18,194 nucleotides of DNA from Woeseia sp037968755 (GCA_037968755.1 JBBKWB010000157.1:1-18194), one strand, 5' to 3'; numbered from the stretch's first letter, positions 1 through 4,980 are shown. The notes: generated by a model not told the origin, from the letters alone. A program made the numbers and translations.

Positions 1-117
1 GGGATTGCCGGTCGCAAGGCGATCAATTCTGGCCTGAATTCGAGCCCGGCCCTGGACGTCTCGTAGGCCATTAAGCCAATCCGCAAAAACCTGAGTAGCT
101 TTGATCTGAACCGTCAT
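1..117 (-). CDS. RelE/HigB-family addiction module killer protein (Gp49-like), 5' part only
   Basis: The first 39 codons of a gene that runs off the left edge. The reading MTVQIKATQVFADWLNGLRD, followed by a basic Arg/Ala/Ile-rich helix and RLATGNP, matches the start of the Gp49-like killer family (PF05973/TIGR02683, RelE/ParE superfamily), whose members are ribosome-dependent mRNA interferases. In this family the toxin usually precedes an HTH antitoxin (HigBA order), which would lie beyond the window. It is the first gene of the partial cassette 0; the cassette starts at about 192, leaving a 75-nt leader with its own promoter and a perfect palindrome. ATG at 117 was chosen because no other start fits between it and the promoter, and the -10 box lies only 5 nt upstream. 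The family call rests on recalled N-terminal pattern, so moderately sure. Confidence 0.75.
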   Translation of the reverse strand, partial: MTVQIKATQVFADWLNGLRDVQGRARIQARIDRLATGNP

Positions 118-122
118 ACGGT

Positions 123-150
123 ATTGTATCCCATGGGATACTAAATGCAA
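123..150 (-). promoter_or_regulatory. Promoter with overlapping 16-bp palindromic operator for the HigB-like cassette
   Basis: On the minus strand, TTGCAT (145-150) and TACAAT (123-128) are separated by 16 bp. A perfect palindrome, GTATCCCATGGGATAC (126-141), fills the spacer and overlaps the -10 box. Only 5 nt separate the -10 from ATG, so transcription should begin at or next to the start codon. Type II TA operons are typically autorepressed by antitoxin binding such palindromes; that this one is the operator is inference. Confidence 0.6.
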
Positions 151-186
151 GGTGCGGGCGCAAAGGCGGCGAAGGAGGCGAGCGCC

Positions 187-283
187 GTCTAACGACTAAG
201 CTCACACGCACTGGACGCAGGTCGCCTGGAGCGGCAGCGAAAGGCGGGGTGGGTCAAGTGACGGGTGCAGCGCATTGTTAGAC
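187..283 (-). repeat. attC1 (97 bp), recombination site of cassette 1
   Basis: Outer boxes are GTCTAAC (187-193) and GTTAGAC (277-283). The inner arms are nearly complementary (CACACGCACTGGAC against GTCAAGTGACGGGTG) with a variable central hairpin. It is close to identical with attC2, 3, 6 and 7. The left arm carries CTGGAC where the other copies have CTTGAC. Confidence 0.93.
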
Positions 284-284
284 G

Positions 285-578
285 TCATATACGCTGCTGC
301 CAACGGGTGGATTCTCTACGCAAATCTGCGATTGCAACGAGAAGCGTACGATCTCGATAGTTATTGAAGAAAATGCCATACGGAAACCTAGGTAGTAGAG
401 CGCGGTGAGCATTTCGATACACGACCGGAAACTGATTCCGCGATGCCTCGATGCGAGATACCACTTGCTCGAACTCTTCAAAGAATCGAAATCCAAGGCC
501 TGGCAATTGCGCTTCGTACCATTCTATTGCATCAATCAAGTCTCGACTTGCGGCGGACCTGAACTCGACCGGAATCAC
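285..578 (-). CDS. RelE/ParE-family toxin (cassette 1)
   Basis: A 97-residue RelE/ParE toxin (PF05016 type), expected to cleave mRNA at the ribosome or poison gyrase and to be neutralised by the preceding antitoxin. The N-terminal helix EFRSAASRDLIDAIEWYEAQ and the C-terminal strands RALLPRFPYGIFF...LLVAIADLRR follow the family pattern; the usual late His of this subgroup (AVLHxRR) is replaced by Asp (AIADLRR). The start is GTG at 578, which overlaps the antitoxin TGA as GTGA, implying translational coupling; upstream in-frame starts would run deeper into the antitoxin gene. The stop lies 1 bp from attC1. Which of the RelE or ParE activities it has cannot be told from sequence. Confidence 0.88.
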   Translation of the reverse strand: MIPVEFRSAASRDLIDAIEWYEAQLPGLGFRFFEEFEQVVSRIEASRNQFPVVYRNAHRALLPRFPYGIFFNNYRDRTLLVAIADLRRESTRWQQRI

Positions 579-796
579 GACAATCGTTTTAGAATTCGGG
601 CTTTCACTTCTTCCCAAGGAGAGCCAGCGTCGTCACCCGCTTCAATTGCGTCCAATCTTTCGTCCAATAATTGCTTTTGCGCGTCTGTAACCGGGATATT
701 GGACGGGTCCACAACCAAGCTTTCCCAGAGGGACTGGATTAGCTCCAGTCTCTCCTCGACATTCAGGTTATCTATTTCGATCGCAGGACGTGACAT
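575..796 (-). CDS. PF09720-type addiction module antitoxin (cassette 1)
   Basis: A 73-residue protein with the pattern of the 'putative addiction module component' antitoxins (PF09720/TIGR02574): NLNVEERLELIQSLWESL in the N-terminal half, then LLDERLDAIEAGDDAGSPWEEVKARI near the C-terminus, where the toxin-binding segment lies. It precedes and overlaps its RelE/ParE toxin by 4 bp. ATG at 796 is preceded by a clear -10 box 6 nt upstream and has no Shine-Dalgarno sequence, suggesting a leaderless message. A second cassette (4634-4861) carries another member of the same antitoxin family, only distantly similar. Confidence 0.88.
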   Translation of the reverse strand: MSRPAIEIDNLNVEERLELIQSLWESLVVDPSNIPVTDAQKQLLDERLDAIEAGDDAGSPWEEVKARILKRLS

Positions 797-802
797 GTCT
801 GA

Positions 803-831
803 ATTATACCGCGCCTCTAGGCAGAGTGTTG
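803..831 (-). promoter_or_regulatory. Promoter of cassette 1 TA operon (leaderless)
   Basis: A perfect TATAAT lies at 803-808 on the minus strand, 6 nt before ATG at 796. The matching -35 position at 17 bp (CAACAC, 826-831) is poor, so the promoter would depend on its -10. An 8-bp palindrome GACATGTC (792-799) covers the start codon and could be part of an operator. Confidence 0.55.
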
Positions 832-862
832 CTGCGAAATTACGTAATAATGGTGAATTGAC

Positions 863-959
863 GTCTAACGACTAGGCTCACACGCACTTGACGCAGGCCG
901 CCTGGAGCGACAGCGCAAGGCGGGCTGAGTCAAGTGACGGGTGCAGCGCATTGTTAGAC
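863..959 (-). repeat. attC2 (97 bp), recombination site of cassette 2 (hicAB)
   Basis: Outer boxes are GTCTAAC (863-869) and GTTAGAC (953-959), with complementary inner arms CACTTGAC and GTCAAGTG. Nearly identical to attC1, 3, 6 and 7. Confidence 0.93.
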
Positions 960-965
960 GCCGCT

Positions 966-1292
966 TCATGACAACTTACTGGATACGAGCCTATTAATAC
1001 TTACGCCGGATTCGGCTGCTTTAAGAGCGAGCATTCGGTGTACTTCAGGCGGCACCCTGACCATGAATTTACCGCTGTACGATCTCGTTGAAATTGGCTC
1101 CGGCAGCGCTTCTTTAGAGCGCCTAAGGTCGGCTAATGACTCTTTGACGAGCTTCCGGATGCCGAGCAACGCTTTTTCCGGCGACGTTTCCAGCCAGCTG
1201 AGGCTCGGTAGTTCCGCGCAAAGGCCAACATACTCTGAGTCTTCCTCAGACCATGTAACGCGGTACGTGTATCTATCTACTTCCTTAGCCAT
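966..1292 (-). CDS. hicB: HicB-family antitoxin (cassette 2)
   Basis: A 108-residue HicB antitoxin. Residues 7-50 (YTYRVTWSEEDSEYVGLCAE onward) match the degenerate RNase H-like HicB fold that masks HicA, and the C-terminal FMVRVPPEVHRMLALKAAES with GVSINRLVSSKL is a ribbon-helix-helix DNA-binding domain for autorepression. ATG at 1292 overlaps the end of hicA by 8 bp, which suggests coupled translation; a TTG four codons upstream is a less likely start. The stop lies 6 bp from attC2. The order is toxin first, as is usual for hicAB. Confidence 0.9.
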   Translation of the reverse strand: MAKEVDRYTYRVTWSEEDSEYVGLCAELPSLSWLETSPEKALLGIRKLVKESLADLRRSKEALPEPISTRSYSGKFMVRVPPEVHRMLALKAAESGVSINRLVSSKLS

Positions 1293-1536
1293 TGTCGTTC
1301 TCAATTCTATCCACAGCGAGAAGGACCTGTCTTACCTGGTAGGCTTTAGCCTTGCCGCGAGAGTTTTGGATATTCACTCTCGGGTCTCCGGCCCAGGGCA
1401 TTCTATAAACCCTGTGACTAGTCCCGGACTTTCGAGGCTTCCCAAAAAAGTGATCACAGACTTTGCAGAGCTCAGTGAAGCGAATCCCTTTTGGGGTCCG
1501 CCGCATTTTGTCGACAATGTCATCGATCGAAGCCAC
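1285..1536 (-). CDS. hicA: HicA-family toxin, mRNA interferase (cassette 2)
   Basis: An 83-residue HicA-type toxin with a dsRBD-like fold that cleaves mRNA independently of the ribosome. The signature is KSGTSHRVYRMPWAGDPRVN, with the expected catalytic His at residue 41, followed by GKAKAYQVRQVLLAV. The start chosen is GTG at 1536; the conserved KMRRTPKGIRF segment starts at residue 10, so an internal ATG at residue 11 would truncate the domain. There is no Shine-Dalgarno sequence, and a good promoter ends 6 nt before the GTG, so the transcript is probably leaderless. The partner hicB overlaps its 3' end. Confidence 0.88.
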   Translation of the reverse strand: MASIDDIVDKMRRTPKGIRFTELCKVCDHFFGKPRKSGTSHRVYRMPWAGDPRVNIQNSRGKAKAYQVRQVLLAVDRIENDNG

Positions 1537-1542
1537 CGATGA

Positions 1543-1570
1543 ATGATATCACTATTGATATCGCCGTCAA
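1543..1570 (-). promoter_or_regulatory. Promoter and putative HicB operator of cassette 2
   Basis: TTGACG (1565-1570), 16-bp spacer and TATCAT (1543-1548) on the minus strand, each 5 of 6 to consensus, end 6 nt before the GTG of hicA. Two GATATC palindromes (1545-1550 and 1557-1562), 12 bp apart centre to centre, lie over the spacer and -10. That spacing is about one helical turn and fits binding by a dimeric RHH protein such as HicB (inference). Confidence 0.6.
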
Positions 1571-1609
1571 GCCCCTTGCTCTAGAACGCCGCAGTGAGGG
1601 TGGGGAGGC

Positions 1610-1706
1610 GTCTAACGTCTTAGCTCACTCGCACTTGACGCAGACCGCCTGGAGCGGCAGCGCAAGGCGGGCTGAGTCAAGTGACGGGTGCAGCGCATTG
1701 TTAGGC
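1610..1706 (-). repeat. attC3 (97 bp), recombination site of cassette 3
   Basis: Outer boxes are GTCTAAC (1610-1616) and GTTAGGC (1700-1706). Belongs to the homogeneous attC group (1, 2, 3, 6, 7), with small differences next to the left box (GTCTTAGC) and in the arm. Confidence 0.93.
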
Positions 1707-1733
1707 TGCCGGTGCAGATTGAACGGACTGTAT

Positions 1734-2498
1734 TCATAGGACCTTCGCGGCTTTCCAAATTTTCTCAAAGAAAGCTTGATCCTCATTGCTCGTATCGATG
1801 TGGACTACTTCGTTCTTGTGTGGTGCGTTCAGCGAATGGCCGGTAATGAGGGCCCTTCCATCGTTCAGGAGTAGGAAACGGCGATGCTCCGTTTTCGAGG
1901 GAAAGGCGCGCGCTTCTCCTTTAATGCCTTGTTGAGTAAGCCATGCAGTTACACCGGGGGCCGTAAAGGTTGGTGCTTTTCCCCCGCACTTCGCAGCGCC
2001 GCCCAATATACGAACACCGTCGCCCACTGCACCGCTCCCAAACGAAAGAATTACTCGCAGTTCCTCGAGAGTGTTGTTGTCGAGAAACGGGTCAAAGATC
2101 GCTACGACCTGACTAATACCGACAAGGCCACTAATCATCCGGTAGTTCGTTGCGGGGGTGTCGCTGCAAAGGCGGCCACTTAGGGGTTTAGCGGGCCACT
2201 TGACTCCGCACTGTGCTGCCAGGGCACCAATCGCTTTCTCTAGTTCGGGCAGCGAGCTCGCATCGAGGTAGTTCTGCACGCTGGATAGGTAGTGTAACTG
2301 AACTTGCGAGCGACCCTCAGACACGCTGATTCTGATGCGGTGCGCGTCGTTGAGGGCCAAATAGAAGATGCTCTGTTGGTTAGGGTCGCGATATACCTCG
2401 TGCCCCTGCGACACGAGGCCAGCTAAGTACTGAAGCAGCTGCTCGGGCCCGTAAGCGGCCTGCGGTAGCGGGGGGAAGAGTTTGGGGTCAATGGCCAT
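1734..2498 (-). CDS. PLD-like (HxR variant) cassette protein, function unknown
   Basis: A 254-residue soluble protein. The N-terminal ~115 residues are not recognisable. The C-terminal half resembles phospholipase D-like domains seen in some nuclease/defence-associated proteins: VVAIFDPFLDNNTLEELRVI (131-150), GVRILGG (161-167), then EHRRFLLLNDGRALITGHSL (204-223), where PLD-like proteins have H-x-K/R-F-x-x-x-D-x-x...G-x-S-L. His205 and Arg207 would replace the classic HxK. Only one such motif is present, so activity would need a dimer. It is the only cassette here of this size and non-TA type with a standard attC. ATG at 2498 lies 22 nt from the recombination point with no promoter or Shine-Dalgarno sequence, so expression would depend on readthrough. 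The domain call is an inference from pattern only. Confidence 0.55.
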   Translation of the reverse strand: MAIDPKLFPPLPQAAYGPEQLLQYLAGLVSQGHEVYRDPNQQSIFYLALNDAHRIRISVSEGRSQVQLHYLSSVQNYLDASSLPELEKAIGALAAQCGVKWPAKPLSGRLCSDTPATNYRMISGLVGISQVVAIFDPFLDNNTLEELRVILSFGSGAVGDGVRILGGAAKCGGKAPTFTAPGVTAWLTQQGIKGEARAFPSKTEHRRFLLLNDGRALITGHSLNAPHKNEVVHIDTSNEDQAFFEKIWKAAKVL

Positions 2499-2514
2499 GT
2501 GCTGACTTTCGGCG

Positions 2515-2610
2515 GCCTAACGCCGAGCTGACCGGCGCTTGACGGCGGCCGACCGGAGCGGCAGCGAAGGGAGGCTGCGGCCAAGCGTCCGGTTCAGCGA
2601 TTTGTTAGGT
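2515..2610 (-). repeat. attC4 (96 bp, diverged), recombination site of cassette 4
   Basis: Outer boxes are GCCTAAC (2515-2521) and GTTAGGT (2604-2610). The inner arms (GAGCTGACCGGCGCTTGACG against CGGCCAAGCGTCCGGTTCAG) still pair but differ strongly from the standard group, although CTTGACG and the GGAGCGGCAGCGAAGG centre remain recognisable. Confidence 0.88.
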
Positions 2611-2638
2611 GGCGCTTCTCTGTAGTTGGAATTCTTAT

Positions 2639-3103
2639 TCATAAGTTGCACTCACGCGCAACATAAGCAGGAAAGTCACCGCCAAAGGTCGCTTTGTCTC
2701 GATTCCAGATTTCTTGGACTGACTGACCTCGTAGGTATTCGCACGTGTAAGTTCGCCAGCCGGAGTAATCTTCTTCGCTAAGGATGCCCCTCTGATAGAA
2801 GCCGTGCGCCGCATCTAACGAGTTCATCAATGCGTAGTTGTACCCCCAGTACTGTTGGTACTCGGCGCCAGTCAGTGAGGATATGTCCTGATTCCCTTTT
2901 TCCAGCACCTGAGACAATTGTTCATTTTCCGCGGCAGTAAGCAGAATTTCGTTGGCCATTGAGTTCAGGTCTTGTAATGCTTGAGCCGACAAGGCCACAG
3001 TGTTCTGACGAATCTCCCAGGCAACTAGCAGCAGAGACGCGACAACGGTTGCACCGCCAAAGTATGCCGCCCATCTAGATTTGGTGCTTTCGCTAAATTC
3101 CAT
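2639..3103 (-). CDS. Small membrane-anchored cassette protein, unknown function
   Basis: A 154-residue protein with one N-terminal transmembrane helix (about residues 12-30, AAYFGGATVVASLLLVAW) followed by the motif EIRQNTVALSAQALQDLN and a mainly helical domain rich in Trp and Tyr. I recall similar N-TM proteins with an 'IRQNT.A....A.Q' motif as common hypothetical proteins of marine and soil bacteria; no function is assigned. ATG at 3103 was chosen; a GTG at 3121 would begin inside the attC box. The leader is 22 nt without a promoter. Its attC is one of the two diverged copies, so it was probably acquired from another integron pool. Confidence 0.75.
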   Translation of the reverse strand: MEFSESTKSRWAAYFGGATVVASLLLVAWEIRQNTVALSAQALQDLNSMANEILLTAAENEQLSQVLEKGNQDISSLTGAEYQQYWGYNYALMNSLDAAHGFYQRGILSEEDYSGWRTYTCEYLRGQSVQEIWNRDKATFGGDFPAYVARECNL

Positions 3104-3119
3104 GACGCCGCTTAAGGCC

Positions 3120-3223
3120 ACCTAACGACTAAGCTCACCGGCGCCAGCGTTTGGCGACCGTGTTGCTTCAGTGCAAGACGGGTGACAAACTCGGCCGGCG
3201 ACCGGTACAGCGCATTGTTAGGC
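3120..3223 (-). repeat. attC5 (104 bp, diverged), recombination site of cassette 5
   Basis: Outer boxes are ACCTAAC (3120-3126) and GTTAGGC (3217-3223). The arms CTCACCGGCGCCAG and CGGCCGGCGACCGGTACAG, and the centre (TTGCTTCAGTGCAA), differ from the standard group; it is 7 bp longer. Only the outer ~20 bp on each side are conserved. Confidence 0.88.
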
Positions 3224-3601
3224 GGCATTGCGCCCCTCCCTAACGATTACTACTAGAACGAAGGCAGCCGCAACAGAACCAACAATGTCCGCAACAACTA
3301 CCCGGTGTATTTGATCTCCGTTGTCACCTGCAATATACGCGAGAATAACGAACGAGGACATGCTCACCAAGCCCATTGAAGCCGCAATCTTCTGCAATAA
3401 TGGGCGGAAGGCTGACAAAAGCAGGAACCCGCCTATCAGACCAAGCATGACTGCCCGATGACGCATTAGTATCTCAAGGTCAGCTGATTCAATACTGATG
3501 CCGTAAAGACCAGTGATGTGTTCCGCAGAAAGTACGCCGATGATGGGAAGCAAATTCAACAACCCGACACCGACCAACAATACCGAACAGACTTTTCTCA
3601 T
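3218..3601 (-). CDS. Four-helix integral membrane cassette protein, unknown function
   Basis: A 127-residue hydrophobic protein with four predicted membrane segments (about residues 5-25, 50-66, 72-92 and 101-121). The first segment is followed by LSAEHITGLYGISIESADLE, then LEILMRHRAVMLGLIGG. I recall homologues in many proteobacteria, some mislabelled phosphopantetheine adenylyltransferase; no nucleotidyltransferase HxGH motif is present here, so that name would be unjustified. ATG at 3601 is 19 nt from the recombination point with no promoter. The TAA stop is supplied by the RYYYAAC box of its own attC5, a common cassette arrangement. Confidence 0.8.
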   Translation of the reverse strand: MRKVCSVLLVGVGLLNLLPIIGVLSAEHITGLYGISIESADLEILMRHRAVMLGLIGGFLLLSAFRPLLQKIAASMGLVSMSSFVILAYIAGDNGDQIHRVVVADIVGSVAAAFVLVVIVREGRNAA

Positions 3602-3614
3602 GATCTAAAGTGCA

Positions 3615-3711
3615 GCCTAACGTCTAAGCTCACCCGCACTTGACGCAGGTCGCCTGGAGCGGCAGCGCAAGGCGGGCTGAGTCAAGTGACGGGTGCAGCG
3701 CATTGTTAGAT
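3615..3711 (-). repeat. attC6 (97 bp), recombination site of cassette 6
   Basis: Outer boxes are GCCTAAC (3615-3621) and GTTAGAT (3705-3711). The interior is almost identical with attC7 and the rest of the standard group. Confidence 0.93.
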
Positions 3712-3720
3712 TCGATGTAC

Positions 3721-4011
3721 TCAAATCAAATACCGATCTATGGCGAGGGCGCCATGAAATACACCAAGAACGACGATCTGATTGCCGGAAACGATATAGG
3801 CAATTCGATAGTGTCCATAAAGAAGGATGCGGACATTGCGAGCGTTTCCCTCGTATTTGTAGCCAGATTCCGGGAACTGAAGGAGTTGCTGAGTCTTCTG
3901 ATAGATACCGGAAACTACTGATCTAGCAGCAGCCGGGTTGTCCTGAGCGATGTAGTCGAAAATATCCTTGAGCCAGCGCTCAGACTCTTTGGTCCAGACT
4001 AGCTCTGCCAC
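3721..4011 (-). CDS. RelE/ParE-family toxin (cassette 6)
   Basis: A 96-residue RelE/ParE toxin (PF05016 type). The N-terminal VWTKESERWLKDIFDYIAQD and the central NVRILLYGHYRIAYIV strands followed by NQIVVLGVFHGALAIDRYL match the family. The start is GTG at 4011, overlapping the antitoxin by 13 bp, so translation is probably coupled. The stop lies 9 bp from attC6. The toxin is more ParE-like than RelE-like in its C-terminus (inference); its target is not determined. Confidence 0.87.
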   Translation of the reverse strand: MAELVWTKESERWLKDIFDYIAQDNPAAARSVVSGIYQKTQQLLQFPESGYKYEGNARNVRILLYGHYRIAYIVSGNQIVVLGVFHGALAIDRYLI

Positions 4012-4184
4012 GTGCGAATTCGCCGAGCCATCTCGTCATTTGAAATGGTGCGCTTCGCATCAGCATCGGCTAGGCCCTTCTGGACCATTATATCGAAAGC
4101 CAACTCCCGGACGATTGTCTCCTCGGAGCTATCATCTGGCTGATTTTCAATCAGTTTTGTCAGGTGTTCTTTTGCGGTCGACAT
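3999..4184 (-). CDS. Antitoxin of cassette 6 TA pair
   Basis: A 61-residue acidic/helical protein directly upstream of, and overlapping, a RelE/ParE toxin. The pattern ETIVRELAFDIMVQKGLADA, then AKRTISNDEMARRIRTW, resembles a widespread small antitoxin family whose members keep a 'QGLaDaeaGrtis.EE...r...W' core. No separate DNA-binding domain is visible. Unlike the other TA cassettes here, it has a strong Shine-Dalgarno sequence, GGAGGTG (4192-4198), 7 nt before ATG at 4184, so it is not leaderless. A weak -10 (TATTCT) lies in the 63-nt leader. Confidence 0.82.
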   Translation of the reverse strand: MSTAKEHLTKLIENQPDDSSEETIVRELAFDIMVQKGLADADAKRTISNDEMARRIRTWQS

Positions 4185-4241
4185 TTTGCGTCACCTCCGG
4201 ACCTAAGAATATCAGAACCACGTAAGTCGAAAGCAAGTTGA

Positions 4242-4338
4242 ATCTAACGTCTAAGCTCACCCGCACTTGACGCAGGTCGCCTGGAGCGGCAGCGCAAGGC
4301 GGGCTGAGTCAATTGACGGGTGCAGCGCATAGTTAGAT
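4242..4338 (-). repeat. attC7 (97 bp), recombination site of cassette 7
   Basis: Outer boxes are ATCTAAC (4242-4248) and GTTAGAT (4332-4338). Standard group, with two single-base changes (GTCAATTGAC in the right arm; CATAGTTAG before the box). Confidence 0.93.
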
Positions 4339-4340
4339 GC

Positions 4341-4634
4341 CTATGTGCGGGACGTCCAGTACCCAGGTCTACGACGTTGATGTGCTATGGCCAGAACGAC
4401 GATCTCCGAACTCTCGATAGCATACAGAATTGCATAGGGAAATCGACGCACTAAGCGCCTTCGCACTGCCGGGCCAATCTCGGATCCTAGAAGCGGATTT
4501 TCCGAGATGTGACGGCAAAGCCGACGAATTTCCAGCACGAAGTCCTTACCGAGGCTGAAATGCTGGTATTCATAAAAAAGCATCCCAGAACGAAGTTCAT
4601 TTTGCGCTTCGGCAATAAGCCGATAGCTGGCCAT
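4341..4634 (-). CDS. RelE/ParE-family toxin (cassette 7)
   Basis: A 97-residue RelE/ParE toxin (PF05016 type) with the diagnostic C-terminal pattern RRRLVRRFPYAILYAI then VVLAIAHQRRRPGYW, including the late His and the RRRPxYW motif that the cassette 1 toxin lacks. ATG at 4634 overlaps the antitoxin TAA as TAATG, implying coupled translation. The stop is 2 bp from attC7. It is the first cassette of the array by orientation, nearest the expected attI. Confidence 0.9.
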   Translation of the reverse strand: MASYRLIAEAQNELRSGMLFYEYQHFSLGKDFVLEIRRLCRHISENPLLGSEIGPAVRRRLVRRFPYAILYAIESSEIVVLAIAHQRRRPGYWTSRT

Positions 4635-4861
4635 TAGATCTGGCTCAAGATTTCGTCAAATACCTCTTCGCCCGGACGAGAGATTGTCTGTCCGTTGCGG
4701 TATGCAGAAAGGCGCTTTTCAGCCTCGTCCAACCAAGCCTGCTCAATATCACCTTCGTCTTTGCGCTCAAGTGAGGAGATGAGATGGCGGATCAAGCGGG
4801 CGCGGTCTTTCGTAGAAAGTTGCTCAGCTTCACGCTCTAGTTTTGATAGATCTGCACTCAT
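4634..4861 (-). CDS. PF09720-type addiction module antitoxin (cassette 7)
   Basis: A 75-residue antitoxin of the PF09720 type: LEREAEQLSTKDRARLIRHL with ISSLE, then WLDEAEKRLSAYRNGQTISR and PGEEVFDEI. It is the antitoxin partner of the overlapping RelE/ParE toxin. ATG at 4861 has no Shine-Dalgarno sequence and lies 6 nt after a -10-like box, as in cassettes 0, 1 and 2. The leader from the recombination point is 73 nt. Confidence 0.88.
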   Translation of the reverse strand: MSADLSKLEREAEQLSTKDRARLIRHLISSLERKDEGDIEQAWLDEAEKRLSAYRNGQTISRPGEEVFDEILSQI

Positions 4862-4867
4862 ACTAGT

Positions 4868-4897
4868 AGTCTACGCCATGACGAAACATTGCGGCAA
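4868..4897 (-). promoter_or_regulatory. Putative promoter of cassette 7 TA operon
   Basis: TTGCCG (4892-4897), 18-bp spacer and TAGACT (4868-4873) on the minus strand, each 4 of 6 to consensus, end 6 nt before ATG. An 8-bp palindrome TACTAGTA (4861-4868) spans the start codon and the gap to the -10. Weak on its own; supported by the same geometry in three other TA cassettes. Confidence 0.4.
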
Positions 4898-4928
4898 TGA
4901 CGAAATCCTCGAAACAGGCCAGAAAGGC

Positions 4929-4980
4929 ATCTAACTAAAAGTAGTGTGCGTAAACGCAAGATCGAGAATTGCGTTTAGGC
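4929..4980 (-). other. Start boundary of the cassette array: attI-like or degenerate attC
   Basis: ATCTAAC (4929-4935), read on the minus strand as G^TTAGAT, is the recombination point where cassette 7 begins. Upstream on the minus strand is GCGTTTACGCACAC, which recalls the integrase-binding GTTACGCA repeats of attI1, and a perfect 9-bp inverted repeat (TAAACGCAA 4951-4959, TTGCGTTTA 4969-4977). The far end GCCTAAAC differs by one inserted base from an RYYYAAC box, so a worn 52-bp attC is an alternative. No integrase gene is adjacent on either strand. Confidence 0.5.

Larger units (their letters stand above)
1..4934 (-). mobile_element. Integron gene-cassette array (7 complete cassettes plus 1 partial)
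   Basis: Seven attC sites recur every 0.5-0.9 kb, each beginning RYYYAAC and ending GTTRRRY, and nearly all coding sequence between them is on the minus strand with each stop codon abutting or inside an attC. The extra unpaired base lies in the right arm as written, and the AAC-AAT side is the reverse complement, so the canonical cassette orientation is minus. Cassettes run approximately 193-868, 869-1615, 1616-2520, 2521-3125, 3126-3620, 3621-4247 and 4248-4934, with a partial one at 1-192. Five of the eight are toxin-antitoxin cassettes. No integron integrase is seen in the window, so this is either an integrase-less cluster or an array separated from its integrase. Array content looks AT-richer than the core genes to its right. 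Confidence 0.95.

Noticed and set aside
3640..3926. Plus-strand frames across attC6 and the cassette 6 toxin
   Set aside because: They read through an attC site and are antisense to a well-supported RelE/ParE toxin.
187..4338. Regularly recurring near-identical repeats as a CRISPR array
   Set aside because: Repeat units are ~97 bp, separated by 0.4-0.8 kb of coding DNA, and have RYYYAAC/GTTRRRY ends; they are attC sites.
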